Below are positions 22,984-34,500 of a DNA stretch of 64,000 bases, piece after piece. The position numbers and the translations under genes are program-made. The DNA comes from Rhodamnia argentea (taxonomy: Eukaryota; Streptophyta; Magnoliopsida; Myrtales; Myrtaceae), in NCBI RefSeq assembly GCF_020921035.1, contig NC_063159.1:8348501-8412500 (forward strand), in the 5' to 3' direction. Below the pieces are notes generated by a model. The model was not told the DNA's origin. It did no database searches and worked only from the letters and a program-made list of their open reading frames with translations. The first letter of the stretch is position 1; the number at the start of each line of letters is the position of its first letter.

Positions 22984-24289
22984 ATCTACGAGACATTACC
23001 AACCGAAATCGGAGGAAATAGGCTAAGAACAGAGGATGAGGAGATCATCAATCCTCACGGAAAAACAAAAGAAAATCTGGGATTCTTCGAATTTTCTGTC
23101 TGAGATGAAGATGTCTTGATTCAAAGGTGGGGTGGGCATTCTAGCGAGAGGGGTGCAGAAGAGAGAGAAAATTAATTACACATTAATTTTGCGTTTAAGG
23201 ACATGCTAATCCTGTTGCACCCCTCTTGAGCGTTTCTTTTGGTTTCTAATCCCTCCTACATATGCCACGTCACACTCTGCGCAATTAAGTGAACAGGAAT
23301 TAACCAATTAATTACAATTTCTAGGAAATAGAAAAGTACATCACATGCATCGATAGAATTCGCCCGCCATATCGTAACTTCTATTGACATTTATGGATCC
23401 GTCCCTCGATGTTACTACGATCTTGGACAAATTTAGATTGCACATACAGAAATCGTGTACTAAATTAGTCACGGGACCCGGCACACAGCCCCGAGATCTA
23501 AGGTCTTGAACATGAGAAACTCGGCACCGGGACCAGGAACCCTCAGGGCCTAAACCCGACTGCCCGAAGCTTCGGCCTCAAGCATCCACACAAGCTCTGA
23601 GTCCCTAGTGCTAGGATAGACAAACTCAGGAAATCGAGGCCGAGAACCCGAAGATCCTTGCACCTGAACCAGGACCCCGGAGTCCCGGACCCAAGACCCC
23701 TCCTCATATGAGCACTCTGATCCTGAGTTTCAGCATTGGAGTCCAGATCCCAATCCGTTTTTCAACAACACTAAATTGAACATCTAACTGGAGTTGAAAA
23801 TGCACATATCATTAAAGGTTGATTAGCTCAATAGTTCTGCTCGAGAGTAGCGTCTCTTAATTTTTTTTCAGTAAACGGATCATTCGGTTACTAGACAGAA
23901 ATGGCAGCCACAACACTACAAGGCAGAGATTAAAAGAAAAGCTCATATTTGACTGCGATGAGAGATCCTGGCGTGGTCACTCGTTCTGGTTCTAAAACCT
24001 GGTTTGCATAGCGCATCTTCGATGCTTGCACCGTGCCTCGCCACTGAATAAGGATCCAAACCAGATAGGCAGTAAATTATAATCAAGAGGGAACCCGAAA
24101 TGGACTAAATTCAGGGGAAAAATTAATCCCATGTCCCAAAACATCTCATTAGGGTAAGCAAAAATTTCAAGAAGTCCAGCATCAAACAGAAGAGAAAAAC
24201 AAGAAATTCTAACTATGGACTACAGAGACCGCATGTTTGCGCCTATATCCACGACACACGTTTGTAAGCAAAAATTGCCATCCGCATTC
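22984..24289. other. intergenic region upstream of the ANXUR-like gene
   Basis: No gene is supported. The first 200 bases are probably the kinase 5' leader and promoter. A GC-rich segment at about 23460-23710 has many repeated CCCGAG, GACCC and GAGTCCC-like words and looks like a decayed repeat. It has no family signature I recognise. The right end, from about 23900, may include the P2 gene's 3' UTR. Confidence 0.4.
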
Positions 24290-25502
24290 TTAATCAAAGA
24301 GACTGAAGCCCATATCCTGCAGGAAAGCGAATTGTCCAAGTTAGGTTAAATCAAATGGCAAGTGAAAGACAAGATCATCCGCACAAAACAAACTCTGAAA
24401 GAACCAGAGAGATGAACAATAGTGCTTACATCGTCAGACTCTTCCTTCTCCTCGACTTTCTCCTCCTTCTTTGCCTCGGCAGCTGGGGCAGCAGCGCCAC
24501 CACCAGCACCACCTGCTGGAGCCGCAGCGACGGCCACAGCGCCACCGCCACCGGCGGGCACTGAGGCCAACTTTTCCCTTCCGGCAGCAATCAGCTCAGT
24601 TATGTCCTTTCCCTTGACTTCGGACAAGAGCAACTCTATCCTATCATCATCAGCCTCAGCTCCAACTGTCAAAAATTCAAAAGGCAATCCTTCAGTACCA
24701 CAGCAAATTGTGCTCCCCACGAAAGGAGCTATAAATCTGGAAAGATCTTACCAACACATTGTACACAGAACATACCCACATCCCAGAAAACTAAATTACA
24801 GTCTGAAATTTCCCCTTTTGTTCCCAATGCACCACAGTCTACTAACTCTACAGAACGATAACCAGTAACAGATTCTATGGACAGGTCCAACAAAATACTG
24901 AGCAACATTGCAAATAAAGCATTGAACATCTTTTGCCTATGCAAAATTACTGTAGACTAATCTACCAACTCCTCGGCATTACTGTAACACACATCTGCCA
25001 TGACGACTAAAACCATCCGAACGCAACAACCGGATAGCAGAGATCTCATCACCATGGCCAAAATGAACTAACTGATTACTGGAACCTCTTGAAGAGAATT
25101 AAAAACACACCAATCAAAGTCGAAACACAATGAACACGACATTTACGACAGCAAATCTCGAACCCCCAGTGCTACAATCCGTCCCCAGATACGGATCAAG
25201 TAATCGCAACCCTCCTCTTCAGTAACTTCCGCGATGAATAGGTAAAGAAACCAATTCACATACACAAAGGTTCAAACTTTACCATACGTTCGCTAACTTT
25301 GGTTCCTTAATCAATCGATGCAAGAAAACTTAAGACTACTGAACCTGGACTACATCTAGCGTCAGTCAAGTGAGCGAAACATCGACTAAATCGAGAGAGA
25401 GAGAGAACGAGAACCTGATCCTAGAATGTCCTTCAAATCATTGGCGGAGGGGCAGGTGTTGCCTCCCAAAACAGCTAGCAAGTAGGCAGCGATAACCTTC
25501 AT
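24290..25502 (-). CDS. RPP2: 60S acidic ribosomal protein P2
   Basis: Three coding exons on the minus strand: 25502-25415, 24665-24430 and 24316-24290, giving 116 residues, the usual size for P2. The start [20 protein letters not shown] is diagnostic. The second exon completes [19 protein letters not shown], then an Ala/Gly-rich hinge and an acidic [14 protein letters not shown] stretch. The third exon is only 27 bases and encodes DMGFSLFD and stop, the conserved stalk tail that contacts elongation factors and ribosome-inactivating proteins. P2 pairs with P1 on P0 to build the ribosomal stalk. Exons 1 and 2 are separated by a 749-base intron, and a 113-base intron precedes the tail exon. It is divergently arranged with the LPA66-type gene. 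Confidence 0.95.
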
Positions 25503-25779
25503 TTTCGCTCCAACAAGAGCTTGCGGGCACGAATGGATGAGCTGTATGCGACGGCACGCGCAGTTTCTAGAGCTCTGGTTATGGCCGAACACGAAAGAGA
25601 GAAGGGAGCAGAGTTTATATCTCTAGGGTTTTCGAGCGTGGGGGAGTTTGATTCAATCGTGGCCGTTCATCCGGTTGAATAGAATTCGTTGACATTTGGC
25701 TTCAGGCCGGGATTATTGGGCCTGATTGGGCCCAGGACCAGGCCCAAAGTGTGATGGGAAAGTGGGGAAAGGAACGTTA
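25503..25779. promoter_or_regulatory. bidirectional promoter between RPP2 and LPA66
   Basis: The two start codons are only 277 bases apart. Facing RPP2 there is a telo-box (AAACCCTA, complement at 25624-25631) directly upstream of a TATAAA box (complement at 25614-25619), the standard pair for ribosomal protein genes. Facing LPA66 there are three site II motifs: TGGGCC at 25717-25722 and 25727-25732, and its complement at 25741-25746. No TATA box faces LPA66. Telo-box plus site II motifs are linked to growth-related and organelle-related genes. Confidence 0.8.
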
Positions 25780-27747
25780 ATGCTGTTGGAGGCTCGTCTT
25801 GTCTCTCAGTCGCTCGTTGGCCTCATGAACTCGACAGTGTACGCCCCCATCGCCAGAACTCCACCGTCTCACCCCTCTTCCCTCTTCCCTCAAATCACGA
25901 GATGCAAGTCCATGGCCGACCTCAAGCAAGTCCATGCCCACATGATCAAGACCGGCGAGGTGCAGGACCCTCTCGCCGCCGCCGAGATCCTCCGCTTCTG
26001 CGCGCTCTCGGGCCGCCGCGATCTCGGGTACGCGCGCGCGGTTTTCAGCCAGATGCGCCGACCCAATTGCTTTTCTTGGAACTCCATCATCAGAGCGCTT
26101 GCCGAGAGCGACGATGACGCGATGCAATTGGAGGCTTTGGTCTTGTTCTACGAGATGGCCCTGGATGGCGATGTGGAGCCCAACAGATTCACGTTCCCTT
26201 CGGTGTTGAAGGCTTGTGCGAGGTTGGGGAGGGTGAAGGAAGGGAAGCAGGTTCATGGGATGGTTGCTAAGTGTGGTTTGGATGGTGACGAGTTTGTTCT
26301 TAGTAACCTTGTTAGAATGTATGTGCTCTGTGGTGTCATGGAGGATGCTTACTTTTTGTTTGAGGAGAGATTTGTTCGGAGTGGTGGCGTTGGAAAGAAG
26401 ATGAATCTCAGGAGGCAAGATGGGGATGTGGTTTTGTGGAATGTGATGGTTGACGGGTATGTTAGAATGGGGGATCTTAGAGCTGCTGGGGAGCTGTTTG
26501 ATAAAATGCCTCAGAGAAGTGTCGTGTCGTGGAATGTGATGATATCTGGGTATGCACAGCATGGGCTTTTTATGGAGGCTGTTGAGATGTTCCGTGAGAT
26601 GCAGATGGGGGATGTTTGCGCAAACTATGTGACATTAGTTAGTGTTCTTCCGGCAATTTCGCGCTTGGGGGCGCTTGAGTTGGGGAAATGGGTCCATCTG
26701 TATGCAGAGAAGAACGGGATTGAGGTTGATGATGTTCTTGGTTCTGCTTTGCTTGATATGTACTCAAAGTGTGGGAGTATTGAGAAGGCACTTCAAGTTT
26801 TTGAGGTGCTGCCAAAAGAGAGCGCAAAAACTTGGAATGCCATAATTGGAGGGCTTGCAATTTATGGTAGAGCGAAGGATGCTCTTGATTACTTTTCAAG
26901 AATGGAGCAATCCAGAGTAACACCAAGTGATGTTGCCTACATTGCTGTACTGACAGCTTGTAGCCATGCAGGTTTAGTAGAGGAGGGTAGATCATTCTTC
27001 GACCATATGACTAATGTAGTCGGATTGGAGCCTAGGGTTGAGCACTATGGTTGCATGGTTGATATGTTGGGACGTGCCGCTCTATTGGATGAGGCTGAGG
27101 AGCTTCTACAGAACATGCCCGTGGAACCGGATGATGTGATACTAAAGGCCCTGCTAGGTGCTTGTAAGAGGCGTGGAAACATTGAGATGGGTGAACGGAT
27201 AGCACAACGGCTAATGAAGTTATCTCCTAATGACAGTGGATCTTATGTGGCTCTCTCTAACATGTTTGCTTCTCAAGGAAACTGGGAGGGAGTTTCGGAC
27301 ATTAGATTGAAGATGAAGGAGATGGACATTAGAAAGGACCCTGGGTGCAGTTGGATCGAGCTTGATGGAGTGATTCACGAATTCCTAGTGGAAGACGAGA
27401 CTCATCCGAGAGCCAAAGATATTCATTCGATGTTGGAGGAAATTACTAGCAAGTTGAGATCATTGGGCTATAGCCCCAACACCTCTCAAGTCTTGCTCAA
27501 TGTCGATGAAGAAGAAAAGGAGAGTGCATTACACTATCACAGCGAGAAGATCGCCGTAGCTTTTGGGCTCATCAGCACCTGCCCGAAGACTCCACTTCGG
27601 ATTGCCAAGAACCTACGGATATGCGAGGATTGTCATGCCGCCATGAAACTGATTTCGAAGGCCTACGAGCGCCTGATTATCGTGCGAGATAGGAAGCGGT
27701 TTCATCATTTTCAGGATGGTTTCTGCTCATGTGGGGACTTCTGGTGA
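25780..27747 (+). CDS. LPA66: DYW-class pentatricopeptide repeat RNA-editing factor, LPA66-like
   Basis: A single exon of 655 residues. The start at 25780 is the first in-frame ATG; a longer frame upstream needs a non-ATG start. PLS-type repeats run from about residue 30 to 500, with repeated motifs such as VVSWNVMISGYAQHG and LGSALLDMYSKCGSIEKA. These are followed by E and E+ regions and a DYW deaminase domain (about 560-655). Zinc and catalytic marks are HSE within HYHSEKIAVAFG and CEDCH. Sequence along the whole length closely resembles Arabidopsis At5g48910 (LPA66), which edits psbF transcripts in chloroplasts. The last three residues are DFW instead of DYW. The N-terminus should act as a plastid transit peptide, but this is inferred. 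It shares a promoter with RPP2. Confidence 0.92.
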   Translation: MLLEARLVSQSLVGLMNSTVYAPIARTPPSHPSSLFPQITRCKSMADLKQVHAHMIKTGEVQDPLAAAEILRFCALSGRRDLGYARAVFSQMRRPNCFSWNSIIRALAESDDDAMQLEALVLFYEMALDGDVEPNRFTFPSVLKACARLGRVKEGKQVHGMVAKCGLDGDEFVLSNLVRMYVLCGVMEDAYFLFEERFVRSGGVGKKMNLRRQDGDVVLWNVMVDGYVRMGDLRAAGELFDKMPQRSVVSWNVMISGYAQHGLFMEAVEMFREMQMGDVCANYVTLVSVLPAISRLGALELGKWVHLYAEKNGIEVDDVLGSALLDMYSKCGSIEKALQVFEVLPKESAKTWNAIIGGLAIYGRAKDALDYFSRMEQSRVTPSDVAYIAVLTACSHAGLVEEGRSFFDHMTNVVGLEPRVEHYGCMVDMLGRAALLDEAEELLQNMPVEPDDVILKALLGACKRRGNIEMGERIAQRLMKLSPNDSGSYVALSNMFASQGNWEGVSDIRLKMKEMDIRKDPGCSWIELDGVIHEFLVEDETHPRAKDIHSMLEEITSKLRSLGYSPNTSQVLLNVDEEEKESALHYHSEKIAVAFGLISTCPKTPLRIAKNLRICEDCHAAMKLISKAYERLIIVRDRKRFHHFQDGFCSCGDFW

Positions 27748-28549
27748 ATTCTTGAGCTTGGACATTATAAAATTTTACGAGATTGAAGTATAGCTATGGC
27801 CTTCTTGACATATTTCTGATCCTCCGGATGATTGGACTGGACTTGTATTTGACCAAAATTGAAGTTGGAGAATATTGAGTTGGGCTCTGTTTCGTGCGAC
27901 CAACATAAAAGTAACAACAAAAGATCGAAATTGTAAAGGAGTCTAAACGGGAAATTGACATTCAAAAGCATGTTTTATAAACTCATTTTGTAGACAAAAG
28001 AGCGACAAGCAACCTGAACAATACGTGAAGCGAAAACCATGGGTGAATAATAAGCATCAAAATCGGAAACTCAAATCAATTTGACAGTCCGTTTGTTTCG
28101 TGAAAAAATAAATGATTTGAAAAAAAAAATCTAAATAATATTTGGTTGCCTCTCAAAAAAATAATAATTAGTTAATGAAAATTCTTCTCACTATTGACAA
28201 CAATTCATGCCTGAAAGTTTCATGGATGATACAAATATTCTTTGTCCATTCATTTTTCTAAGTGAAGCGACCATTTTTTTTTTTAAATTATTCTCCGAAT
28301 CATCGATTTTCCGTAACAAATGCATCCTAAATCCAATCCAATCAATTATTTTAGTAACTGTTTTGTTCAATCCGATTGTCGCAGTTTTTAGGAAACACGA
28401 GTTTTTTGTGTGTTCCCGAATTCGTAAAGTGATTTACACATTTAATTTATACGACGACATCGCATCCGTGACTTGTGAAAGATGGAAATCTCCATGACGT
28501 GGCACCCAAACGTCGGTAATGCCCTCAGTAATTTCCATTGCATAACTCA
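27748..28549. other. intergenic region after LPA66
   Basis: The LPA66 3' UTR probably occupies the first 200 bases. A MITE lies at about 28086-28329 (separate entry). No gene is supported. Confidence 0.5.
28086..28329. mobile_element. MITE, TTTGTTTCG family copy 3
   Basis: The left end reads GTCCGTTTGTTTCGTGAAAA then AATGATTTG. The right end, inverted, reads GGATGCATTTGTTACGGAAA then CGATGATTCGG. Its length is about 244 bp with an AT-rich centre. It matches the paired ends of the copies near 9180 and 19678. Confidence 0.6.
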
Positions 28550-29400
28550 AATCCTTGGTGGTTGCAACCTGACCTCACTCACTAAATCACTACATTCAGC
28601 AGCATCACTATTAACTGATACTAACTCCTCATTTAATTTCCAAAAAATTCCGAAACAAGCCCACGTGGCTAACACTTGACTCTTGTTGCGTAAATGCTCT
28701 TCAGAATGCACGCACTAGGCCCACCTCGTACAATGATCCTCAGCATTGAGACATAAAGGGGACGTGTCGATATTGATTAGACCACAGATCCATAATTAAA
28801 ACTGGAAATTAGTCCCATAGAGTTCGAAAACCAACAGCCCAAAATCCATCTCGAGAGGAGTTGGTCTAGAAACAATCAATCTTTTCGCACTTTCTCATGG
28901 CCATCTCGAAAGCACATACTGTAATGCCGTCACGTTATCCATCGTACGATGAAAAAGAGGTCATTACGTTCGATTAGATCGCTCGACGGTTGGACACTCA
29001 TGTAAATTACACAGCGGAAAATAGTCCCTCAAAGCTCCAATCGGAACGAACCCAAAATCCACCGTCAGAGAAACTAATTTGGAAACGACCCTTTTGTTCT
29101 TTCGATTTTCTTGAGGCCGTCTCGAAAGCTATTAATTCGAATGTTCCTGGGATCATTTAGCGTACCCCGGAGCAAGAGTTTGTTATGCCTAGTTGAGTTG
29201 CATCGCATATTCGAAACCTTGGAGTTGCAAGAACGAAAGAAAATGAATCACCATTCGAAAGCGATCTCAAACTTTTTGTCAAATCAATCAGGCCAAAGGA
29301 TAAAATAAGGATGGAACCGCAAAGAGAAGGGTGGAGAGAGGAGACCAATCCGATCTTTGCTCTCTATCTCATCTCATCTCAAATAATTGCGCCGACCGTG
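28550..29400. repeat. distal copy of a duplicated PHYB upstream segment
   Basis: This matches 30255-31060 in the same orientation. Shared ordered blocks are AAACAAGCCCA(C/T)(A/G)TGGC (28653 and 30360), CCCTCAAAG near 29028 and 30527, and GAGACCAATC (29341 and 31013) followed by TTTGCTCTC and CATCTCATCTCAAATAATT. Offsets are 1707 and 1672 bases, consistent with one tandem event plus small indels. Within this copy a smaller unit is repeated (about 28745-28920 against 28985-29130). Confidence 0.75.
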
Positions 29401-30254
29401 ATCTATCTAGCTGAGGTTCGTTTCCTGAAAAATCGAAAGAACGTCGGATGCAAAGTTGAAGATTCAACAACCCAACGTAGGTTCAAACACGAACATCATT
29501 GTCTTTTGGATATTTTATCATACGGGATCAAGATCCTACCCTCTCAATCGTGTGCTTGGCCACCAGCTGCCGATCGTCCATGTGCACCACACAAAAACGA
29601 AGCAAATGCCGCGCCCAACGTCGGATTATGGTCAAACGTGATAGGTTCGGAGAAGGGGGAATTTATCCGATCGGGTCCTAAATCGGTTGTACGGATATCG
29701 AGACGGCCATAAATTTTCTCGTTTCGCCAATTTAGTCTCCAACTCTCATGCGGAATTTCAATGCGGGCATTACGATCAATCTTTACCGATAGCCGCGGAC
29801 ATGGTGATATGTCGCGTAGGACGGCCGGCGATGATCGTTAGTGGTTTTTCTGACGATAGTTGATTGAATGACGACAATTGAAATTTCGTGCAAAGGTATA
29901 GGAATAAATTGATAAAGGTATAGCCTTGTCCGCAAAGAAACAAACGAGGCCGTCGACCGGTTGTCGAATGGAGGAAGGCGGCAGCAGCTGGATCTTTGAG
30001 GGGCTCGACAATCCCCGTTTTGGAAAGATTTCTCACCTCTCGCGAACGGGACATAGATGAAACCGCGCAACCCCCCCGGAATTCGCAGTCACGAACTGTG
30101 CAGTTAAACACAGTTAATTCACGCGGCGGCACGGCGCCGGCGACTCGGGGAAACACACGAAGTCTCCCGGGATCCGAACGGGGATTCTAAAGAGGAAGGG
30201 CACTTATTGCCTAGACAAAATAAACGAACATAACTCCAATCCTCCCTTTTGTTA
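29401..30254. other. spacer between the two PHYB upstream copies
   Basis: No gene is supported. Several overlapping short frames on both strands have no family motif. The sequence is mixed-composition, without obvious terminal repeats. Confidence 0.4.
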
Positions 30255-31060
30255 AGTCGTCGGAGTTGGGAGGGCGACATCACTGTCCAAGTCACTTACA
30301 TTGAATGCCGCCATTAAGGAGTGGCAAACCCTTCATTCAATTTCCCACGAGATTTCCGCAAACAAGCCCACATGGCAACACTTAACTCTTGCATAAATGC
30401 CAATAGAGAGCATGCTTTTTTTGAGCCCCACCTCGTACTTTCAATCTTCAAACTTTGAGATATTAAAGTGGTGGGGACATGGGACATGTAAATAAAGACA
30501 GCACACCCATTGGAGAATAGCCATCCCTCAAAGTAGCAAATCACAAGAACCCAAATTCCACCATGAGAGGAGCGAATTTAGAATTTAGAAATAACATATT
30601 ATTTCGTAACACTCTGCTCTCGATACATGGACACACATGCATCTTAACGGGACATTGGAGGGAATTCTAACGGAGGAGGGTAGATCTCGATCGGGAAAAC
30701 CCGTTTTTGGGATTTTCCTTTCGCGAGACGAAAATTAGTACCGGGGCGATCATGTCGTGTGTAGTGTACCTCAATTTAGATTTTTCGTGAGACGAAAACC
30801 AATGCGAGGATAAAACTTGTCGTGAGGTGCGGATCGAGAATTTTCTGACGATATTGACAAAAAAGAAAAACAAAAGGAAGGAACTCATTATCCGAAATAA
30901 AAAAAAAATTATTTATTTATTTATTTATTTTTTTGGGTTTTTGGTCAAATCCAACGGTGCAAAGGCATAAATGAGGGGTGGGAAGAGAAAAAGAGAAAGG
31001 TGTGAAAAGGGAGAGACCAATCAAAATTTTGCTCTCATCTCATCTCATCTCAAATAATTC
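30255..31060. repeat. proximal copy of the duplicated PHYB upstream segment
   Basis: This is the partner of 28550-29400. It ends with the CATCTCATCTCAAATAATT block about 490 bases before the PHYB start codon, so it forms part of the functional PHYB promoter. The distal copy lies about 1.7 kb further away. Divergence between the copies looks substantial, so the event is old. Confidence 0.75.
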
Positions 31061-31545
31061 CACTCGCTCTCTCTCTAGTTTCTCTCTCTTGCTTTGCATT
31101 TTTGCCCACGTGGCCACACACAAGCTTCACTTCCAGCTCGGACAGTAGAAAGCGAAGTCGCACGTGAACACAAAAAAAAAAAAACCACACGACATAACCG
31201 AATAAAAAAAAATCGAAAATAAATAAAGAAAAAGTGGGGTGGGGGGGGTGGGTGGGGGTGGGGGGGAGAGAGAGATGGAGAATAAAAGCACAAGGCAGGA
31301 ATATCGCTTCATTTCCTTCTGCTGCAGAACACACTCTCTCTAGAGAGAGAAAGCAGAGAGAGAGAGAGAGAGAGAGAGGCCGTACACTGTCTGTTCAGTA
31401 GAGGTGGAAGCGGCGGCGGCGGAGGAGGAGACGTACTCTCTTGAGAGAGGGAAAGCACAGAGAGAAAGAGAGGCCGCACACTGTCTGTTCAGTAGAGGAG
31501 GAAGAAGGCGGAGGAGGAGGAGGAGTGGAAATTCCGGAGGTGGAA
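31061..31545 (+). promoter_or_regulatory. PHYB proximal promoter and 5' leader
   Basis: This region carries a G-rich tract at 31235-31266 with at least four runs of three or more G (potential G-quadruplex on the coding strand) and GA microsatellites at about 31345-31378. A 94-bp tandem duplication follows: GAGGCCG(T/C)ACACTGTCTG at 31377 and 31471. An AATAAAAG element near 31281 could serve as a TATA-like box, placing the transcript start near 31310. If transcription begins upstream of 31275, a 22-codon upstream frame (31275-31343) would be included. Confidence 0.5.
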
Positions 31546-34500
31546 ATGGCGTCGACGAGCAAAGCTGCGGATTCGCACCGCCAAGTGCAGTCCTCCAACG
31601 CGGCGGCGGCGCGGGTGGCGTACCAGACGGACTCCGTGAGCAAGGCAATTGCGCAGTACACGCAGGACGCGCGCCTCCACGCTGTGTTCGAGCAATCGGG
31701 GGAGTCCGGTAAGTCCTTCGACTACTCGCAATCCGTTAGGACCACCACGCAGTCCGTCCCCGAGCAGCAAATCACCGCCTACCTGTCAAAAATCCAGAGG
31801 GGCGGGCACATACAGCCCTTCGGCTGCGTGATTGCGGTGGACGAGGCTACTTTTAGGATCCTTGCCTATAGTGAGAACGCCAGGGAGATGCTGGGGCTCA
31901 TGCCGCAGTCCGTGCCGAGCCTCGAGAAGCCGGAGGTCCTCGCGATTGGGACGGACGTCCGTACGCTCTTCACGCCCTCGAGTGGGGTCCTGCTCGAGAA
32001 GGCGTTCGGGGCGAGGGAGATTATGCTGCTGAATCCCCTCTGGATTCACTCGAAAAATTCGGGGAAGGCGTTCTACGCCATTTTGCACAGGATTGATGTG
32101 GGCATTGTGATTGATTTGGAACCCGCGAGGGCAGAGGATCCTGCCTTGTCGGTTGCTGGTGCTGTGCAGTCACAGAAGTTGGCGGTGAGAGCAATTTCTC
32201 ACCTGCAATCACTTCCTGGCGGCGATATTAAGCTGTTGTGTGACACTGTGGTCGAAAGCGTGAGGGAACTTACTGGGTACGATAGGGTCATGGTCTACAA
32301 GTTTCATGAAGATGAGCATGGGGAGGTTGTGGCTGAGAGCAAGAGGCCGGACTTGGAGCCATATATTGGCTTGCACTATCCTGCCACTGATATTCCGCAG
32401 GCATCAAGGTTCTTGTTTAAGCAGAACCGAGTTAGGATGATTGCGGACTGCCATGCTATGCCAGTTCTTGTCATACAGGACGAGAGTCTCATGCAACCTC
32501 TGTGCTTGGTTGGGTCAACACTTCGCGCCCCTCATGGTTGTCATGCGCAGTACATGGCTAACATGGGCTCCATCGCTTCATTGGCTATGGCTGTCATTAT
32601 AAATGGCAATGATGAAGAAGCTGTTGGAGGCCGTAACTCCATGAGGCTATGGGGTCTGGTGGTTTGTCATCACACGTCAGCCAGGTGCATTCCTTTCCCT
32701 CTCCGATATGCATGTGAGTTCTTGATGCAGGCCTTTGGACTTCAATTAAACATGGAATTGCAGTTGGCATCTCAATTGTCTGAAAAGCATGTTTTAAGGA
32801 CCCAAACTTTGTTGTGTGACATGCTTCTTCGGGATTCCCCTGCTGGAATTGTCACTCAGAGCCCTAGTATCATGGACCTGGTGAAATGCGATGGTGCGGC
32901 ACTTTTTTATCAAGGGAAGTACTACCCACTTGGTGTGACGCCAACGGAAGCCCAGATAAAGGACATTGTGGAGTGGTTATTAGCATTTCATGGAGACTCA
33001 ACTGGTTTAAGCACGGACAGTTTGGCTGATGCTGGATACCCTGGGGCGGCCTCACTTGGGGATGCAGTATGTGGGATGGCTGTTGCTTATATCACTAAGA
33101 GGGATTTTCTGTTCTGGTTTCGGTCCCATACAGCAAAAGAGATAAAATGGGGTGGTGCTAAACATCATCCCGAGGATAAAGATGATGGGCAGAGGATGCA
33201 CCCGCGTTCTTCTTTTAAGGCATTTTTGGAAGTGGTTAAGAGCCGGAGTTTGCCATGGGAGAATGCAGAGATGGATGCAATTCACTCTTTGCAGCTCATT
33301 TTGCGCGACTCATTTAGAGATGCTGAGCCAAGTAACTCCAAGGCTGTCGTCAATGCTAAACAAGGGGATCTTGAGTTCCAAGGCGTGGACGAGTTAAGCT
33401 CGGTTGCAAGGGAGATGGTTCGTTTGATAGAAACAGCAACTGCTCCTATATTTGCTGTAGATGTTGATGGCCGCATAAATGGGTGGAATGGAAAGATGGC
33501 AGAATTAACGGGGCTCTCGGTTGAAGAAGCGATGGGGAAGTCCTTGTTGCATGACCTTGTTTTTAAGGAATCAGAAGAGATTGTTGACAAACTTTTACTT
33601 CATGCCCTACAAGGTAAGCCTTTTTACATTTTGATATCTTTACCTCGCCAGTTCTAGAGTTCGTAGGAGATGTTCTGACATGATGTGATAGAGCTTCTAG
33701 GTGAAGTTCATTACATGTCAGATAAAGGACGATAACTGTCCACCCACATAGTAGATTCATGTCTTGAATGGAAAGACATCATTCCTATATCTTGATTACA
33801 AGTAGACTATGTCTTGACCTGGATTCAGCCTAGCAACTCCTGTAAATTGACCAGTTGTAGCTGATCCATATTTTTTTTATAAGCACCTAATGAGAGCTTT
33901 AATTTGAATCAAGACATCATGTCTTGCGTAACAATCAACTTGACAAGCACATCAAGCTGTTTGCTTCAAACTTGTAGTGAAACTTACTCCTGGAAAAAAA
34001 TTTCGGCCGTCACTTTCTCCTTGAAATTAACAAGCGTGAACCTGTACGTCTCGTCTTTATATTCATTCATACAGTCTTCTCTTGAAACTATGTAGAAGGA
34101 ATTATAAAAATAACTCTAAAGTCAACCACCAAAATTTGCAAGAGATCTCACCAAAAATCTCGCTAGCAGGTTCTTCTAGTCCATAGCATGTCAAACAGAT
34201 TCCACCTCCCTAGTTGCTGTCATCATGATTATTTATATATCACTTGTGGATGGTATTCCCACCATTGATTGCAGTTCAAATAAAAACCAAGATGAGTCAA
34301 ACATTGCCTTACAACTGCGCAGATTCTTTTCAACCCCAATTGCTATTTAATGTCATATATTGCTTGAATAAGTCATCTTGCATTGGTCGTTGTCTTCAAT
34401 AGCAAATTATACTGAAAATCCCCCTTGATGATGCGTGTCATTTTGTCACCATACAGAATATGCACATGAGGTCTTACCCTGATGTCATAAAAAAGCTGAA

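Noticed and set aside
25726-25779. Longer N-terminus for the LPA66-like protein
   Set aside because: It would need a TTG start and overlaps site II promoter motifs; the first ATG is at 25780.
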